A DNA stretch of 64,000 nt from Devosia sp. (GTDB lineage: Bacteria; Pseudomonadota; Alphaproteobacteria; Rhizobiales; Devosiaceae). The stretch is from contig NZ_JAFKHE010000022.1 in NCBI RefSeq assembly GCF_017307495.1, forward strand, positions 62,001-126,000, read 5' to 3'. A model generated the notes under the pieces. It was not told where the DNA came from. It did no database searches and saw nothing but the letters and a program-made list of their open reading frames with translations. Positions 7,865 to 17,808 of the stretch are shown one piece after another (position 1 is the first letter of the stretch; each line of letters begins with the position of its first letter). The translations under genes were made by a program, and so were the position numbers.

Positions 7865-9400
7865 GATCGCCTCGCCCCCCGCCTCGCGGACGAACATCAG
7901 CACGCCCGCCGGGGCATCCAGCGTCCTGATCGTGCCCTTGATCAGCGCCTTGTGATCCTTGCGGAACTTCAGCGTCGCCCGGTAGTGGTGCAGCAGCGAG
8001 TCGTTCCGCTTTTCCTGGAGGTCCGGCGCCTTGAGCAGGTGGTCGCCCGGCACCGGCAGCCAGGCGCGCGGCGCCGTCGAGAAGCCGCCCAGATGCGCCG
8101 AACTCTGCCACACCATCGGCGTGCGGCATCCGTCGCGGCCCTTGAACTGGGGCCAGAACTCGATGCCGTAGGGATCGACGAGGTCCTCGAACGACAACTC
8201 GGCTTCGGTCAGGCCGAGTTCCTCTCCCTGGTACAGGCAGACCGAGCCGCGCATCGTCAGCAGCATCGAGGCGGTCAGCTTGCCGAACGCCTCGCGGTCG
8301 CCGTGGCTGAGCCAGCGGCTGACATGCCGGACCACGTCATGGTTGGAGAAGGCGAGGCAGATCCAGCCGTCCGGCGCATCCTTTTCGGTGAGGTCGATCG
8401 CCTTCCGGAAATGCCCCGCATCGAACGAGCCGCCCAGGTAGTCGAACGTGTAGGCCATGTGCAGCTTGTCGTTGCCCGAGGTGTACTGCGCCATGACCTC
8501 GAGCTGGTGCTGGCTGTCGCCGATCTCGCCCACCGTCGTGCGGCCCGGATACTCGTCCACCAGCGCCCGCAGGCGCTTCAGGAACGTCAGGTTCTCCGGA
8601 CGGCTCTTGTCGTAGATGTGTTCCTGGAAATTGTACGGGTTCACCGCCGGCGCCGTCGAGGCGTTGAAGTCCTCCGGCTTCACCACCGGGTTGGATTCGA
8701 GCCCCAGCGAGCAGAAGTAGAAGTTCACCGTATCGAGCCGGAAGCCGTCGACGCCACGCTCGAGCCAGAAGCGCATGTCGGCGAGCACCGCGTCCTGGAC
8801 GTCGGGATTGTGGAAGTTGAGGTCGGGCTGCGAGGTGAGGAAGTTGTGCAGGTAGTACTGCATGCGCCGGCTGTCCCAGTTCCACGCCGAGCCGCCGAAG
8901 ATCGACAGCCAGTTGTTGGGCGGGGTGCCGTCGGGCCTGGGGTCGGCCCACACATACCAGTCATGCCGCGGATTGCTGCGGTTCTGCCGGCTTTCGGCGA
9001 ACCAGGGGTGCTTGTCGGACGTATGCGAGATGACCTGGTCGATGATCACCTTGAGCCCGCGCGAATGCGCCTTCTCGATCAGCCGGTCGAAGTCCCCGAG
9101 CGTGCCGAAGATCGGGTCGACGTCGCGGTAGTTGGAGACGTCGTAGCCGAAATCCTTCATCGGCGAGGTGAAGAACGGGCTGAGCCAGATCGCATCCACA
9201 CCGAGGTCGGCGACATAGTCGAGCCGCTCGGTGATGCCGACGAGGTCGCCCACCCCGTCGCCGTTGTGGTCCTGGAACGAGCGCGGATAGATCTGGTAGA
9301 TCACCGCCCCGCGCCACCAGTCCCGGTCCAGCGGCTGGTCTGGACTGGACTTCTGCTCCGTCATCGGCGGAACGGCCATCATCGGCGGCACGACGCTCAT
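7706..9400 (-). CDS. GH13 alpha-glucosidase (oligo-1,6-glucosidase type)
   Basis: 564 residues, hydrolysing alpha-glucosidic bonds in short sugars. The start at 9400 (MSVVPPMMAVP) is supported by AAGGAG eight bases upstream. The TIM-barrel motifs are clear: WWRGAVIYQIYPRSFQD at the N-terminus, DQVISHTSDKHPWF, the nucleophile Asp in VDGFRLDTVNF, the acid/base Glu in TTVGEIGD and the third acid Asp in FSNHDVVRH. Length is normal for the exo-acting GH13 branch. No signal peptide is visible, so it is probably cytoplasmic. Its 3' end overlaps the convergent ABC ATPase gene by 159 bases. No sugar transporter or regulator adjoins it. Confidence 0.93.
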   Translation of the reverse strand: MSVVPPMMAVPPMTEQKSSPDQPLDRDWWRGAVIYQIYPRSFQDHNGDGVGDLVGITERLDYVADLGVDAIWLSPFFTSPMKDFGYDVSNYRDVDPIFGTLGDFDRLIEKAHSRGLKVIIDQVISHTSDKHPWFAESRQNRSNPRHDWYVWADPRPDGTPPNNWLSIFGGSAWNWDSRRMQYYLHNFLTSQPDLNFHNPDVQDAVLADMRFWLERGVDGFRLDTVNFYFCSLGLESNPVVKPEDFNASTAPAVNPYNFQEHIYDKSRPENLTFLKRLRALVDEYPGRTTVGEIGDSQHQLEVMAQYTSGNDKLHMAYTFDYLGGSFDAGHFRKAIDLTEKDAPDGWICLAFSNHDVVRHVSRWLSHGDREAFGKLTASMLLTMRGSVCLYQGEELGLTEAELSFEDLVDPYGIEFWPQFKGRDGCRTPMVWQSSAHLGGFSTAPRAWLPVPGDHLLKAPDLQEKRNDSLLHHYRATLKFRKDHKALIKGTIRTLDAPAGVLMFVREAGGEAILCAFNMTESPVIVPLPDGVVVRAIDAPGSVPAPVGDRLDLPAFGGFIGAVVG

Positions 9401-9466
9401 CTGGGGGACTCCTTGGGCTGCCTGCTCGAGCATTCGCGCGAGGGCAGGGGCGGAGTCAATCCACGC

Positions 9467-9868
9467 CTACGCGGCCAGTTCCTTGCGCACAGCCGAGGCG
9501 ATGAAGGCAGAGCGGGTCTGCTTGCGGTGCTTCGCTTCGGAGTCGATGGCCTGCAGCAGGCCAAGATCGAGCGACACGTTGATGCGGGTGGTCGAGCCCA
9601 GGTCGCGAACGAGAGGGACGGAAGCGAGCACAGCGCCCTTGAGGTCCTCGACCAGGGCTGGGTCGGCCATGATCTCGTCAGGCGGGCGTGGCGCCGGGAC
9701 AGCATCGCCATCCTGCTCCATCCCGTCGACGTGGAAAGCAAGAGCCTCGGCCGCGCTGTCGAGGGCTTTTTCCAGCGTCTCGCCAACCGCGATGCAACCG
9801 GGGAGGTCCGGGAAGCTCACCCCGAAGTCAGTGTCCGGATCCTTATGGATCAGTGCTGTGTAGCGCAT
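9467..9868 (-). CDS. hicB: HicB family antitoxin
   Basis: 133 residues. The N-terminal HicB fold is seen in MRYTALIHKDPDTDFGVSF followed by PDLPGCIAVGETLEKAL. The C-terminus is a ribbon-helix-helix-like DNA-binding segment (TTRINVSLDLGLLQAID followed by RSAFIASAVRKELAA). It lies seven bases downstream of hicA in the same direction, giving the usual toxin-first HicAB order. HicB binds and blocks HicA and represses the operon, presumably through the palindrome upstream of hicA. Confidence 0.93.
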   Translation of the reverse strand: MRYTALIHKDPDTDFGVSFPDLPGCIAVGETLEKALDSAAEALAFHVDGMEQDGDAVPAPRPPDEIMADPALVEDLKGAVLASVPLVRDLGSTTRINVSLDLGLLQAIDSEAKHRKQTRSAFIASAVRKELAA

Positions 9869-9875
9869 GTCGTTC

Positions 9876-10067
9876 CTACTTCAGCCAGCCGGCTTGTCGA
9901 TAGATAGAACGCAAGGTGCCGGCGACAATGTCCTTGTTCGGATGGGGAACAGTGACACGTCCCTTTCTGGTCGGATGACGGTACTGGTGATGGTCGCCAC
10001 GTACCGCCACGAGATACCAGCCATCTGCCTCGAGCAGCTTGATCAGCTTTCGGCTGTTCCGTTCCAT
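9876..10067 (-). CDS. hicA: HicA family mRNA interferase toxin
   Basis: 63 residues with the small dsRBD-like HicA fold: SRKLIKLLEADGWYLVAVRG, then DHHQYRHP with the catalytic His, then GRVTVPHPNKDIVAGTLRSI. The toxin cleaves mRNA and is neutralised by HicB. The start at 10067 (MERNSRK) was chosen because GCGAGGG precedes it and it matches the usual HicA length. An upstream in-frame start at 10115 would overlap the promoter-like region. It is transcribed together with hicB. Confidence 0.93.
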   Translation of the reverse strand: MERNSRKLIKLLEADGWYLVAVRGDHHQYRHPTRKGRVTVPHPNKDIVAGTLRSIYRQAGWLK

Positions 10068-10079
10068 CGCGCCCTCGCC

Positions 10080-10112
10080 GTGTAAGATAATACACACGCC
10101 TGCGCGCTTCAA
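10080..10112 (-). promoter_or_regulatory. Putative hicAB promoter with overlapping palindrome
   Basis: On the minus strand, TTGAAG (10107-10112) and TATCTT (10084-10089) are separated by 17 bases. The -10 box sits inside an inverted repeat, GTGTA-TTATCT-TACAC (10080-10095), immediately upstream of hicA. An operator over the -10 box is what HicB autoregulation would need; that role is inferred. Confidence 0.5.
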
Positions 10113-10120
10113 CACCCCAA

Positions 10121-10149
10121 TACGAAAGGGCGGCCCGTGTGGACCGCCC
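10121..10149 (-). terminator. Rho-independent terminator of groESL
   Basis: On the minus strand, GGGCGGTCC-ACAC-GGGCCGCCC forms a nine-pair stem (one G:U) followed by TTTCGTA. It lies about 50 bases past the groEL stop and before hicA, so it separates the two operons. Confidence 0.85.
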
Positions 10150-10201
10150 TCCCGTTCGTGACCTTCGTGAGAAGATCGGATGTCTTGGCTGTTGCCTGGA
10201 C

Positions 10202-11854
<1,653 letters not shown>

Positions 11855-11893
11855 TTACGTTCGAGTGGGAAAGAACCGGGTGAGGCGAGGGCC

Positions 11894-12184
11894 TTACGCG
11901 GTGATCACGCCCATGATGTCGGACTCTTTCATGATCAGCAGGTCCTGGCCGTTGAGCTTCACCTCGGTGCCACTCCACTTGCCGAACAGGATGCGATCGC
12001 CTTCCTTGACGTCCAGCGGAACCAGCTTGCCAGCTTCGTCGCGGGCGCCGGGGCCGACGGAAACGATCACGCCCTCGGAGGGTTTTTCCTTGGCCGTATC
12101 GGGGATGATGATGCCGCCAGCGGTCTTCTCTTCGCTGTCGACACGCCGGACGACCACGCGGTCGTGCAGGGGACGGAAAGCCAT
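11894..12184 (-). CDS. groS: 10 kDa co-chaperonin GroES
   Basis: 96 residues with the standard GroES features: [12 protein letters not shown] at the start, the mobile loop region [18 protein letters not shown], the [18 protein letters not shown] core and the final [12 protein letters not shown]. It caps the GroEL ring. AGGAG lies five bases before the ATG. It is the first gene of the operon, downstream of a sigma-70-like promoter and CIRCE. Confidence 0.99.
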   Translation of the reverse strand: MAFRPLHDRVVVRRVDSEEKTAGGIIIPDTAKEKPSEGVIVSVGPGARDEAGKLVPLDVKEGDRILFGKWSGTEVKLNGQDLLIMKESDIMGVITA

Positions 12185-12219
12185 TTTTGCTCCTGTAAGC
12201 CTCAATGATCTCGTCGCTG

Positions 12220-12246
12220 TTAGCACTCGCAATCGAGGAGTGCCAA
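12220..12246 (-). promoter_or_regulatory. CIRCE operator (HrcA-binding site)
   Basis: TTAGCACTC, nine bases, GAGTGCCAA: one mismatch from the consensus inverted repeat. It lies between the promoter and groES and is the known target of the heat-shock repressor HrcA. Confidence 0.95.
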
Positions 12247-12257
12247 CCGCTGGCCGG

Positions 12258-12286
12258 GATATAGGAGGGGCCCTGGAAGGAGTCAA
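12258..12286 (-). promoter_or_regulatory. groESL promoter
   Basis: On the minus strand, TTGACT (12281-12286) and TATATC (12258-12263) are exactly 17 bases apart. CIRCE starts about 12 bases downstream, so it would cover the transcription start. This is the usual design of HrcA-controlled chaperonin operons. Confidence 0.8.
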
Positions 12287-12406
12287 GTTCGCGCCACGAC
12301 CGCTGGCGGCGCCTTCGCCCGACAGAATCCGTAAACCCGGCCGATGCTAAGTTGCCAAGTGGCGGCGACCGCATTACCCACCGCCGCAGGAACCCGTGGA
12401 GCCGAC

Positions 12407-13555
12407 GTGAGCGTCATCCAGTTCGAGAGCCACAAGACGTCCACCCAGGCCTGGGTGGCCCCGCAACTGGCGGTGATCGTCCCCAGCTACAACGAGCGCG
12501 ACAACGTCGCGCTGCTGTACGAGAAGGTGACGACCGCGCTGGGCGGCATCCCGTTCGAGTTCATCGTCGTCGACGACAACTCGCCCGATGGCACGGTGGG
12601 CGTGGTGCGCGAGCTGGCCCAGCAGCACGCCAATGTGCGCGCCATCCGCCGCATCGGGCGCCGCGGCCTGAGTTCGGCGGTGATCGAGGGCATCTCCTCG
12701 ACCTCCGCGCCCTATTTCGCCGTCATCGATGCCGACCTGCAGCACGACGAGGCCATTCTCCCCACGATGCTGGAGATGGCCATGGCCGGCGACGACATCG
12801 TCGTGGGCACCCGCTATGGCGGCGAGGGCAGCGTCGGCGCAGGCCTGTCGAAGGCGCGCGAGGCGGGCAGCCGCTTTGCCACCCTGCTGTCGGGCATCCT
12901 CACCGGCCAGGGCCTCTCCGACCCGATGAGCGGCTTCTTCCTGATGCGCCGCGACGTCTTCGACCAGATCGCTCCCTCGCTGAGCGACGAAGGCTTCAAG
13001 ATCCTGCTCGACATCATCGTCTCGGCCGATCGCTTCCATGCGCTGCGCGGCAAGCGGCTCAGGATCGGCGAGGTGCCCTACACCTTCCGGCCCCGTCACG
13101 CCGGCGAAAGCAAGATGAGCCCGATCGTGGTGGTCCAGTTCCTGGGCCTGATCGTCTCCAAGCTGACGCGCGGCCTGCTCCCCACCAGCTTCCTGCTGTT
13201 CGGCCTGGTCGGCGGCTTCGGCGTCATCGTCCACATGGGCACGCTGTGGCTCGCCCACGAGCGGCTGTCGCTCGATTTCGTCTGGGCCCAGACGCTGGCG
13301 ACGCTGGTTGCCATGACCTTCAACTTCGTGCTCAACAACGAACTGACCTATGCCAACAGGAAGCTGCGCGGCTGGCGCTACTTCACTGGCCTGTTGACCT
13401 TCTACGCCGTCTGTTCCATTGGCGCGCTGGCCAACGTCTCGGTCGCCAGCTGGATCTATGCCTTCGACGGGCAGTTCTATATCGCTGGCCTGCTCGGCGT
13501 GCTGATGAGCGTCGTCTTCAACTACTCGGTTACAAAGGTGTTCACATGGCGGTAA
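12407..13555 (+). CDS. GT2 glycosyltransferase fused to GtrA-like membrane domain
   Basis: 382 residues from a GTG preceded by GGAG; an in-frame ATG at 12344 lacks a ribosome-binding site. Residues about 15-240 are a GT2 domain of the dolichyl-phosphate-mannose synthase type: VIVPSYNERDNVALLYEK, FIVVDDNSPDGT, the metal-binding DADLQHDE and DPMSGFFLMRRD. Residues about 260-380 form a four-helix GtrA-like domain (FLLFGLVGGFGVIVHMGTLW at its start, FNYSVTKVFTW at its end). Such fusions probably load a sugar onto undecaprenyl phosphate at the inner membrane for envelope glycan decoration. It overlaps the next gene by 10 bases. Confidence 0.88.
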   Translation: MSVIQFESHKTSTQAWVAPQLAVIVPSYNERDNVALLYEKVTTALGGIPFEFIVVDDNSPDGTVGVVRELAQQHANVRAIRRIGRRGLSSAVIEGISSTSAPYFAVIDADLQHDEAILPTMLEMAMAGDDIVVGTRYGGEGSVGAGLSKAREAGSRFATLLSGILTGQGLSDPMSGFFLMRRDVFDQIAPSLSDEGFKILLDIIVSADRFHALRGKRLRIGEVPYTFRPRHAGESKMSPIVVVQFLGLIVSKLTRGLLPTSFLLFGLVGGFGVIVHMGTLWLAHERLSLDFVWAQTLATLVAMTFNFVLNNELTYANRKLRGWRYFTGLLTFYAVCSIGALANVSVASWIYAFDGQFYIAGLLGVLMSVVFNYSVTKVFTWR

Positions 13556-13731
13556 GCGCAGAACTCGAAATCAAGCTCCGCCGCACCGGTGGCGTCGGCC
13601 CCAACACCAAGTGGGACTGGTCGCTGGTCGACGCCGCAGGCAATGTCGTCAAGAAGGGCTCGGCCCTCGGCGAGGAAGCCCGCGCCTTCGCCACGGCCAA
13701 GAAGATGCGCGACAAGCTGGCCAAGGGCTAG
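13546..13731 (+). CDS. Small basic hypothetical protein (61 aa)
   Basis: MAVSAELEIKLRRTGGVGPN begins a 61-residue Lys/Arg-rich protein with a TKWDWSLVDAAGNVVKKGSA core that suggests two beta strands, then a basic helix. I cannot name a family. It overlaps the glycosyltransferase stop by 10 bases with AAAGGTG upstream, so it is probably translated with it. Its TAG stop shares the CTAG tetranucleotide with the stop of the convergent toxin gene. Confidence 0.6.
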   Translation: MAVSAELEIKLRRTGGVGPNTKWDWSLVDAAGNVVKKGSALGEEARAFATAKKMRDKLAKG

Positions 13732-14018
13732 GTCGACCGGCGCGGCGGCCACTGCTGCGCGCCGTGGATGACGCGGAGCACGGCCACCACATCTCCGCGC
13801 ACCTCGTACACGACGATATACGGCGTGTCGTGGATGACAAGCTCTCGGGTGTTTTGCACGCGGCCTTTTCGTCCGCTGTGCGGAAATTGCGTCAGCTGCA
13901 ACTCGACTGAGGCGACCTTCTCGTCAACGGCAAGTGCTGCCAAAGGGCTGTCGCTGGCAATGAAATCGAAGTTGCTCTCGCGGTCAGCCATTGCAACTGG
14001 CGACCACTTCACACGCAC
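13728..14018 (-). CDS. RelE/ParE family toxin
   Basis: 96 residues. The family pattern is clear: SPLAALAVDEKVASVELQL, then GRVQNTRELVIHDTPYIVVY, then VAVLRVIHGAQQWPP. Most relatives inhibit gyrase or cut mRNA on ribosomes; which applies here cannot be told. The GTG start overlaps the antitoxin stop (TAGTG), so toxin synthesis depends on antitoxin translation. An internal ATG (MADRESNF) is nine codons further in. Confidence 0.88.
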   Translation of the reverse strand: MRVKWSPVAMADRESNFDFIASDSPLAALAVDEKVASVELQLTQFPHSGRKGRVQNTRELVIHDTPYIVVYEVRGDVVAVLRVIHGAQQWPPRRST

Positions 14019-14350
14019 TACTTTTCGCCGTTTGCGATTCGTGCGCTCAGCGCGGCCCGCTTCATAGCGAAGTAGGCTTCGACTTCCTCGCCAGGGATCA
14101 AAGGACGTGGATCGTCGAGTGCCTCTTGGACCTTCGCGCGGAACCAGGCATCGTACTCGTCCTCAGGCGTCAGCAATATTTCGGGGACCACACCGCTCTC
14201 GGCGATCCGCGAAAACAGAATGTCGGTGGCCTGGTGGATCGTCAGGCCCTTTTCCGCCAGAAGCTCGCCGGCCCTGGTTCGATTCTTCTCGAGACGCTCG
14301 AGCCACGCGGAAGTATCCGCCTCGATTTCCGCCCAATCCGCGTTCGACAT
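14018..14350 (-). CDS. RelB/ParD-type antitoxin of the RelE/ParE pair
   Basis: 110 residues from an ATG with GGAGG five bases upstream. It has a RelB/DinJ-like segment (ELLAEKGLTIHQATDILFSR) and the acidic C-terminal block common in alphaproteobacterial antitoxins (EYDAWFRAKVQEALDDPRP then LIPGEEVEAYF). The C-terminal part is expected to wrap the toxin and the N-terminal part to bind DNA. Antitoxin comes first and shares one base with the toxin start. Confidence 0.85.
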   Translation of the reverse strand: MSNADWAEIEADTSAWLERLEKNRTRAGELLAEKGLTIHQATDILFSRIAESGVVPEILLTPEDEYDAWFRAKVQEALDDPRPLIPGEEVEAYFAMKRAALSARIANGEK

Positions 14351-14404
14351 GTCTACCTCCGATCGAGGAAGCAATATAGGCCATCGGCCACGGGATTTGA
14401 ACCT

Positions 14405-15208
14405 TTAAGCCGCCCCGCGACCCTCTTCCATCTCGGCCCAGGCCTGGCGCTTGCGATAGATCGTCGACGGACTCAGCTCCAGCGCCTGCGCGGCCAGCGC
14501 GATATTGCCGCCGAAGCTCTCGATCGCGTCCTCGATGATCTTCTGCTCCTGCCGCCACATCGGCAGCACGGCCGGACGCACGGCATCCGCCATGCCTTCG
14601 GCGGGCGACGGCGCGTGCGCGGCGGGCGCGCTCCCGTCGAACATGGCGACGATGCGGCGCGCCACGCCTTCGAGATGCTCGACGCTCCCCGGCAGGTCGC
14701 GGGCGACGAAGTCGAGCACTGTCTGCAGCTGGTTCGAGGCATCGATCAGGCCGGCCAGCCGCTCGCGGTCGGCGGGGCCGCGGAACGCCCCGGCGATCGG
14801 CCGCGCATGGCGCTGCGCCAGTTCGCCGAGCCGTGCCGCAAAGGCGATGCCGTCGATCGGGCGCGTCAGGTGTTCGTGCGCGCCCGCCTGCAGCGCCGCC
14901 AGCGTCGCCGACACCGACCCGCCATCCGACAGCGTGACCAGCAGCGCGCCCTGCGCCAGCCGCGCCAGTCGCGCCACCGCCTCCTCCGCCTCGGCGGCGA
15001 GGTCGGCGAGGCTGGCAAGGTCGGCCAGCAGCAGGTGGTAGTAGCTCGCCCGCAGCCGCTCCGACGCTTCGCGGCCGGTGCCGGCCACGACGATCTCGGG
15101 CGCACGCACGAAGCAGGCATCCAGCACGTCGATCAGGGCGCGGCATCCGGCTTCGTCGCGGTCGACGAGCAGGATCCGGGCAGCGATCTCCTGGCCAGCG
15201 GCAGGCAT
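14405..15208 (-). CDS. Response regulator with receiver and FIS-type HTH domains
   Basis: 267 residues, start supported by GAAGGA upstream. Residues about 10-130 form a receiver domain (ARILLVDRDEAGCRALIDVL, LLLADLASL with the probable phospho-Asp). The conserved Lys near the end of the domain is Arg (EHLTRPIDG). The last 40 residues are a FIS-type helix-turn-helix (EQKIIEDAIESFGGNIALAA then LSPSTIYRKRQAW). No AAA+ domain lies between them, so this is not a full sigma-54 activator. A helical linker of about 90 residues follows the receiver. It is divergent from a degenerate EAL gene across 204 bases. The target genes and partner kinase are unknown. Confidence 0.8.
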   Translation of the reverse strand: MPAAGQEIAARILLVDRDEAGCRALIDVLDACFVRAPEIVVAGTGREASERLRASYYHLLLADLASLADLAAEAEEAVARLARLAQGALLVTLSDGGSVSATLAALQAGAHEHLTRPIDGIAFAARLGELAQRHARPIAGAFRGPADRERLAGLIDASNQLQTVLDFVARDLPGSVEHLEGVARRIVAMFDGSAPAAHAPSPAEGMADAVRPAVLPMWRQEQKIIEDAIESFGGNIALAAQALELSPSTIYRKRQAWAEMEEGRGAA

Positions 15209-15412
15209 GGAACGTCCTTCGGACAAGTCTTGTGCTGAACGGAGTGTTGACGATCTGGGTAAACAAACCGTTCCCCGGCCACCTGCCGCGCCGCGCGCCG
15301 CGCCCGCCATGCGTTTGCCACAGCTGAGGTGCGGCCGCGCCTTTCTGCCGCCCCGTGCCGATGCTAAGACACCAGCTGTCGAATCCCGCCGCTCTGGGAG
15401 CGCGTTTCCGCC

Positions 15413-16636
15413 GTGCAAGGCCTCGTCTACATCTTCATCGCGCTGGCCACGCTCGGCGTTGCGGCGGCGGCCTATTTCGGGCTGACCTTTTCGCCGATCG
15501 AGGCCTTCGTCACCGCCATCGCCTTTGGCGCCGTCGCCGTCATGCTGATGGAGCGGCGCCTGCGCCAGCGTTCCGAGTCCCGCCTCGAGCGCGCCGTCGA
15601 GGACCTGGCGCGCCTGCTCTCCACCGATGCCAAGGCCGGGCAGGTGCTGAGCCAGCGCGTCAACGCCATCACCGACACCAATGTCGGCAGCCGGCTCGAG
15701 AGCATCGAAGCCGATATCTCGGTGCTCGGCACCGTCACGCGCCAGCTCGCCGAGGCCATGGCCGATTTCGAGGAAGCGCGCCGCGCCGGCGACTCGCGCC
15801 CGGCGGCCGTCACCGCCGAACCGGCGGGCATGTCGGACGACGACAGTTTCCACGAGCCGCTGATTCCCGAGGCCGAGCTGCGCGCCGCGCTCGACCAGAA
15901 TCGCCTCGTCTTCCACATCGAGCCGGTCGTCATGCTGCCGGCGCGCAAGCCTGTCGGCTACGACCTCGTGCCGCGCCTGATGCAGGACGCGGGCGGGCTC
16001 GCCGATGCGCCCGACTTCATGCCGCGCCGCGGCGGCGAGGACCTCATCCGGCGCATCGAGGCGCTGGCGCTCGAGGAGGCCGTCACCATCGCGCGCCGCT
16101 CGCGGACCTCCGGACAGCCGACCCGCCTGTTCGTGCCGATGAGCCGTGCCACCATCGCCGACCGCAAGGCGCTGGACCTCGTCATGGCGACGCTGGTTGC
16201 CAACCAGGCCATCACGAATTCGCTCGCCTTTGCCATCCAGCAGGCGCAGTTCAAGGCGCTGTCCGCGGCCGACAAGCGGGCCCTCGGCGAGTTCGGCAAG
16301 TCCGGCGCGGGGTTCGTCCTTGCCGATGTGGACTCGCTGCGCATCGACTTCGCCGAGCTCCAGGGCCTCGGCTTTTCCACCGTGCGGTTCGATGCCACCC
16401 GCTTCCTCGACCGGCCCGAAACCTTCACCGATTTCCACACCGCCGACGTTGCGCCCTATGCCCGGCGCTTTGACATCGAACTGTGTGCAACCGGCGTTAT
16501 CGACGAGCAGCAGCTCCTGAGTCTGTTCGAGGACGGCATCGGGCTGGTACAGGGACCACACATCGGCCGGCCTGGCCCGGTGCGGGCCGATCTCGTGGTC
16601 GAACGGCCGCGCGAGTCGGAGCGCCGGCAGGCCTGA
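15413..16636 (+). CDS. Membrane protein with degenerate EAL domain
   Basis: 407 residues from a GTG. Two N-terminal helices (GLVYIFIALATLGVAAAAYF and a second to about residue 45) are followed by a coiled-coil-like segment (about 50-125). The EAL-like domain (about 145-400) shows ELRAALDQNRLVFHIEPVV, LADVDSLRIDF and a final GLVQGPHIGRP that match the fold. The name-giving Glu-x-Leu site reads VGYDLVPRL, and LAFAIQQAQF stands where the metal-binding Glu is expected. Phosphodiesterase activity is therefore unlikely; it may bind cyclic di-GMP or a protein partner at the membrane. Confidence 0.78.
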   Translation: MQGLVYIFIALATLGVAAAAYFGLTFSPIEAFVTAIAFGAVAVMLMERRLRQRSESRLERAVEDLARLLSTDAKAGQVLSQRVNAITDTNVGSRLESIEADISVLGTVTRQLAEAMADFEEARRAGDSRPAAVTAEPAGMSDDDSFHEPLIPEAELRAALDQNRLVFHIEPVVMLPARKPVGYDLVPRLMQDAGGLADAPDFMPRRGGEDLIRRIEALALEEAVTIARRSRTSGQPTRLFVPMSRATIADRKALDLVMATLVANQAITNSLAFAIQQAQFKALSAADKRALGEFGKSGAGFVLADVDSLRIDFAELQGLGFSTVRFDATRFLDRPETFTDFHTADVAPYARRFDIELCATGVIDEQQLLSLFEDGIGLVQGPHIGRPGPVRADLVVERPRESERRQA

Positions 16637-16652
16637 ACTACAGGATCACGCG

Positions 16653-17507
16653 ATGCATGCACTTGCAGGACTGGGGGGCATCGCCTCCCGCTATGAAGCT
16701 GTCTTGAGCGATATCTGGGGCGTCGTGCACAACGGCGTCCGCGCCCATCCGCTCGCCGTCGAGGCCCTGGTCAGCTACCGGCGCCAGGGCGGCCGCGTCG
16801 TCCTCATCTCGAACGCCCCGCGGCCCAAGGGGCCGATCATCGCCATGATGGATGGGTTCGGCGTGCCGCGCGACGCCTATGACGACGTGGTGACGTCCGG
16901 CGATGCCACCCGCGTCATCCTCGAGCAGTATCGCGGCCAGACCGTGCACTATGTCGGGCCGCCCCGGGAGAACGACTCGCTGTTCGAGGGGCTCGATATC
17001 ACCATCGGCCCGGCCGAGGCCGCCGCGGCCGTGGTCGTCACTGACCTCGACACCGACAGCGACACGCCGGACATGTACAACGATCGCATCACCGTCTGGC
17101 TCGACCACAACCTGCCGCTGATCGCCGCCAACCCCGACCGCGTCGTCGAGCACGGCGACCGGCTGATCTACTGCGGCGGTGCGCTCGCCGACCTCTACGA
17201 GGCGCGTGGCGGCATGATCGTCATGGTCGGCAAGCCCTACAAGCCGATCTACACCGAGGCCCTGCGCCTTGCCGAACAGGCCGCCGGCCGCAGCCTCGAC
17301 CGGTCGCGCATCCTCGCCATCGGCGACTCGGTCCGCACCGACGCCATCGGCGCCGCCGGGGCAGGGCTGGACCTGCTGTTCATCACCGGCTCCATCCACG
17401 CCGCCGAACTCGACGCCTTCGGCAACCCGGACCCCGAGGCCGTCCGCCGCCTGGTCGAGCCAAGTGGCGCCACTATGGCCGGCTTCATGGCCAAGCTGGC
17501 TTGGTAG
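16653..17507 (+). CDS. HAD superfamily IIA hydrolase (TIGR01459-like)
   Basis: 284 residues with AGGA upstream. HAD motifs: the nucleophile in LSDIWGVVHNG (Asp-x-Trp-Gly, as in IIA phosphatases), VVLISNAPRPKG, the Lys in VGKPYKPIY, and the acidic GDSVRTDAIGA. This is the conserved alphaproteobacterial HAD-IIA subgroup often found near ribF and ileS, as here. It is a probable small-molecule phosphatase with unknown substrate. Confidence 0.88.
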   Translation: MHALAGLGGIASRYEAVLSDIWGVVHNGVRAHPLAVEALVSYRRQGGRVVLISNAPRPKGPIIAMMDGFGVPRDAYDDVVTSGDATRVILEQYRGQTVHYVGPPRENDSLFEGLDITIGPAEAAAAVVVTDLDTDSDTPDMYNDRITVWLDHNLPLIAANPDRVVEHGDRLIYCGGALADLYEARGGMIVMVGKPYKPIYTEALRLAEQAAGRSLDRSRILAIGDSVRTDAIGAAGAGLDLLFITGSIHAAELDAFGNPDPEAVRRLVEPSGATMAGFMAKLAW

Positions 17508-17525
17508 CGGCGAAGCCGCTCTCTT

Positions 17526-17670
17526 GATCCTCCCCCGCGTGGCGGTGGAGGGGGCGGCCACAGGCACGGCGCCCCTCCCATCCCCAAACCCAATCCCTCA
17601 GTCGTCATCCGCGGACTTGATCCGCGGACCCCGCGACGGCTGCGGGATCCCGTGGGTCCCCGGGATGACG
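17526..17670. repeat. REP-like elements between HAD gene and ribF
   Basis: Two different motifs lie side by side. CCTCCCCCGCG-TGGCGGTGGAGGGGG (from 17528) is related to the element inside mutL. CGTCATCCGCGGACTTGATC followed by CGCGGACCC (from 17602) is matched by the inverted GGGTCCCCGGGATGACG (17654-17670). The 301-base gap up to ribF shows no gene. Confidence 0.65.
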
Positions 17671-17808
17671 ACCGAGACGGCAGTGGCGTGACCGCAGGAC
17701 AACTTCCCCCCCACCTGCGTCCCCGGCATACCCGCCCATCCCAACGTCGCCTTGCCATCCCCGGGCTTTCTTGCCATATCGCCTTCACTTCAAAGGGCGG
17801 GTGGGAAC

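Noticed and set aside
7952..9907. Long open frame (about 650 codons) on the plus strand
   Set aside because: Antisense to the GH13 glucosidase and hicB, which have clear motifs and ribosome-binding sites.
17671..17808. FMN riboswitch before ribF
   Set aside because: I see no conserved RFN-element segments; the region is repeat-derived and unstructured.
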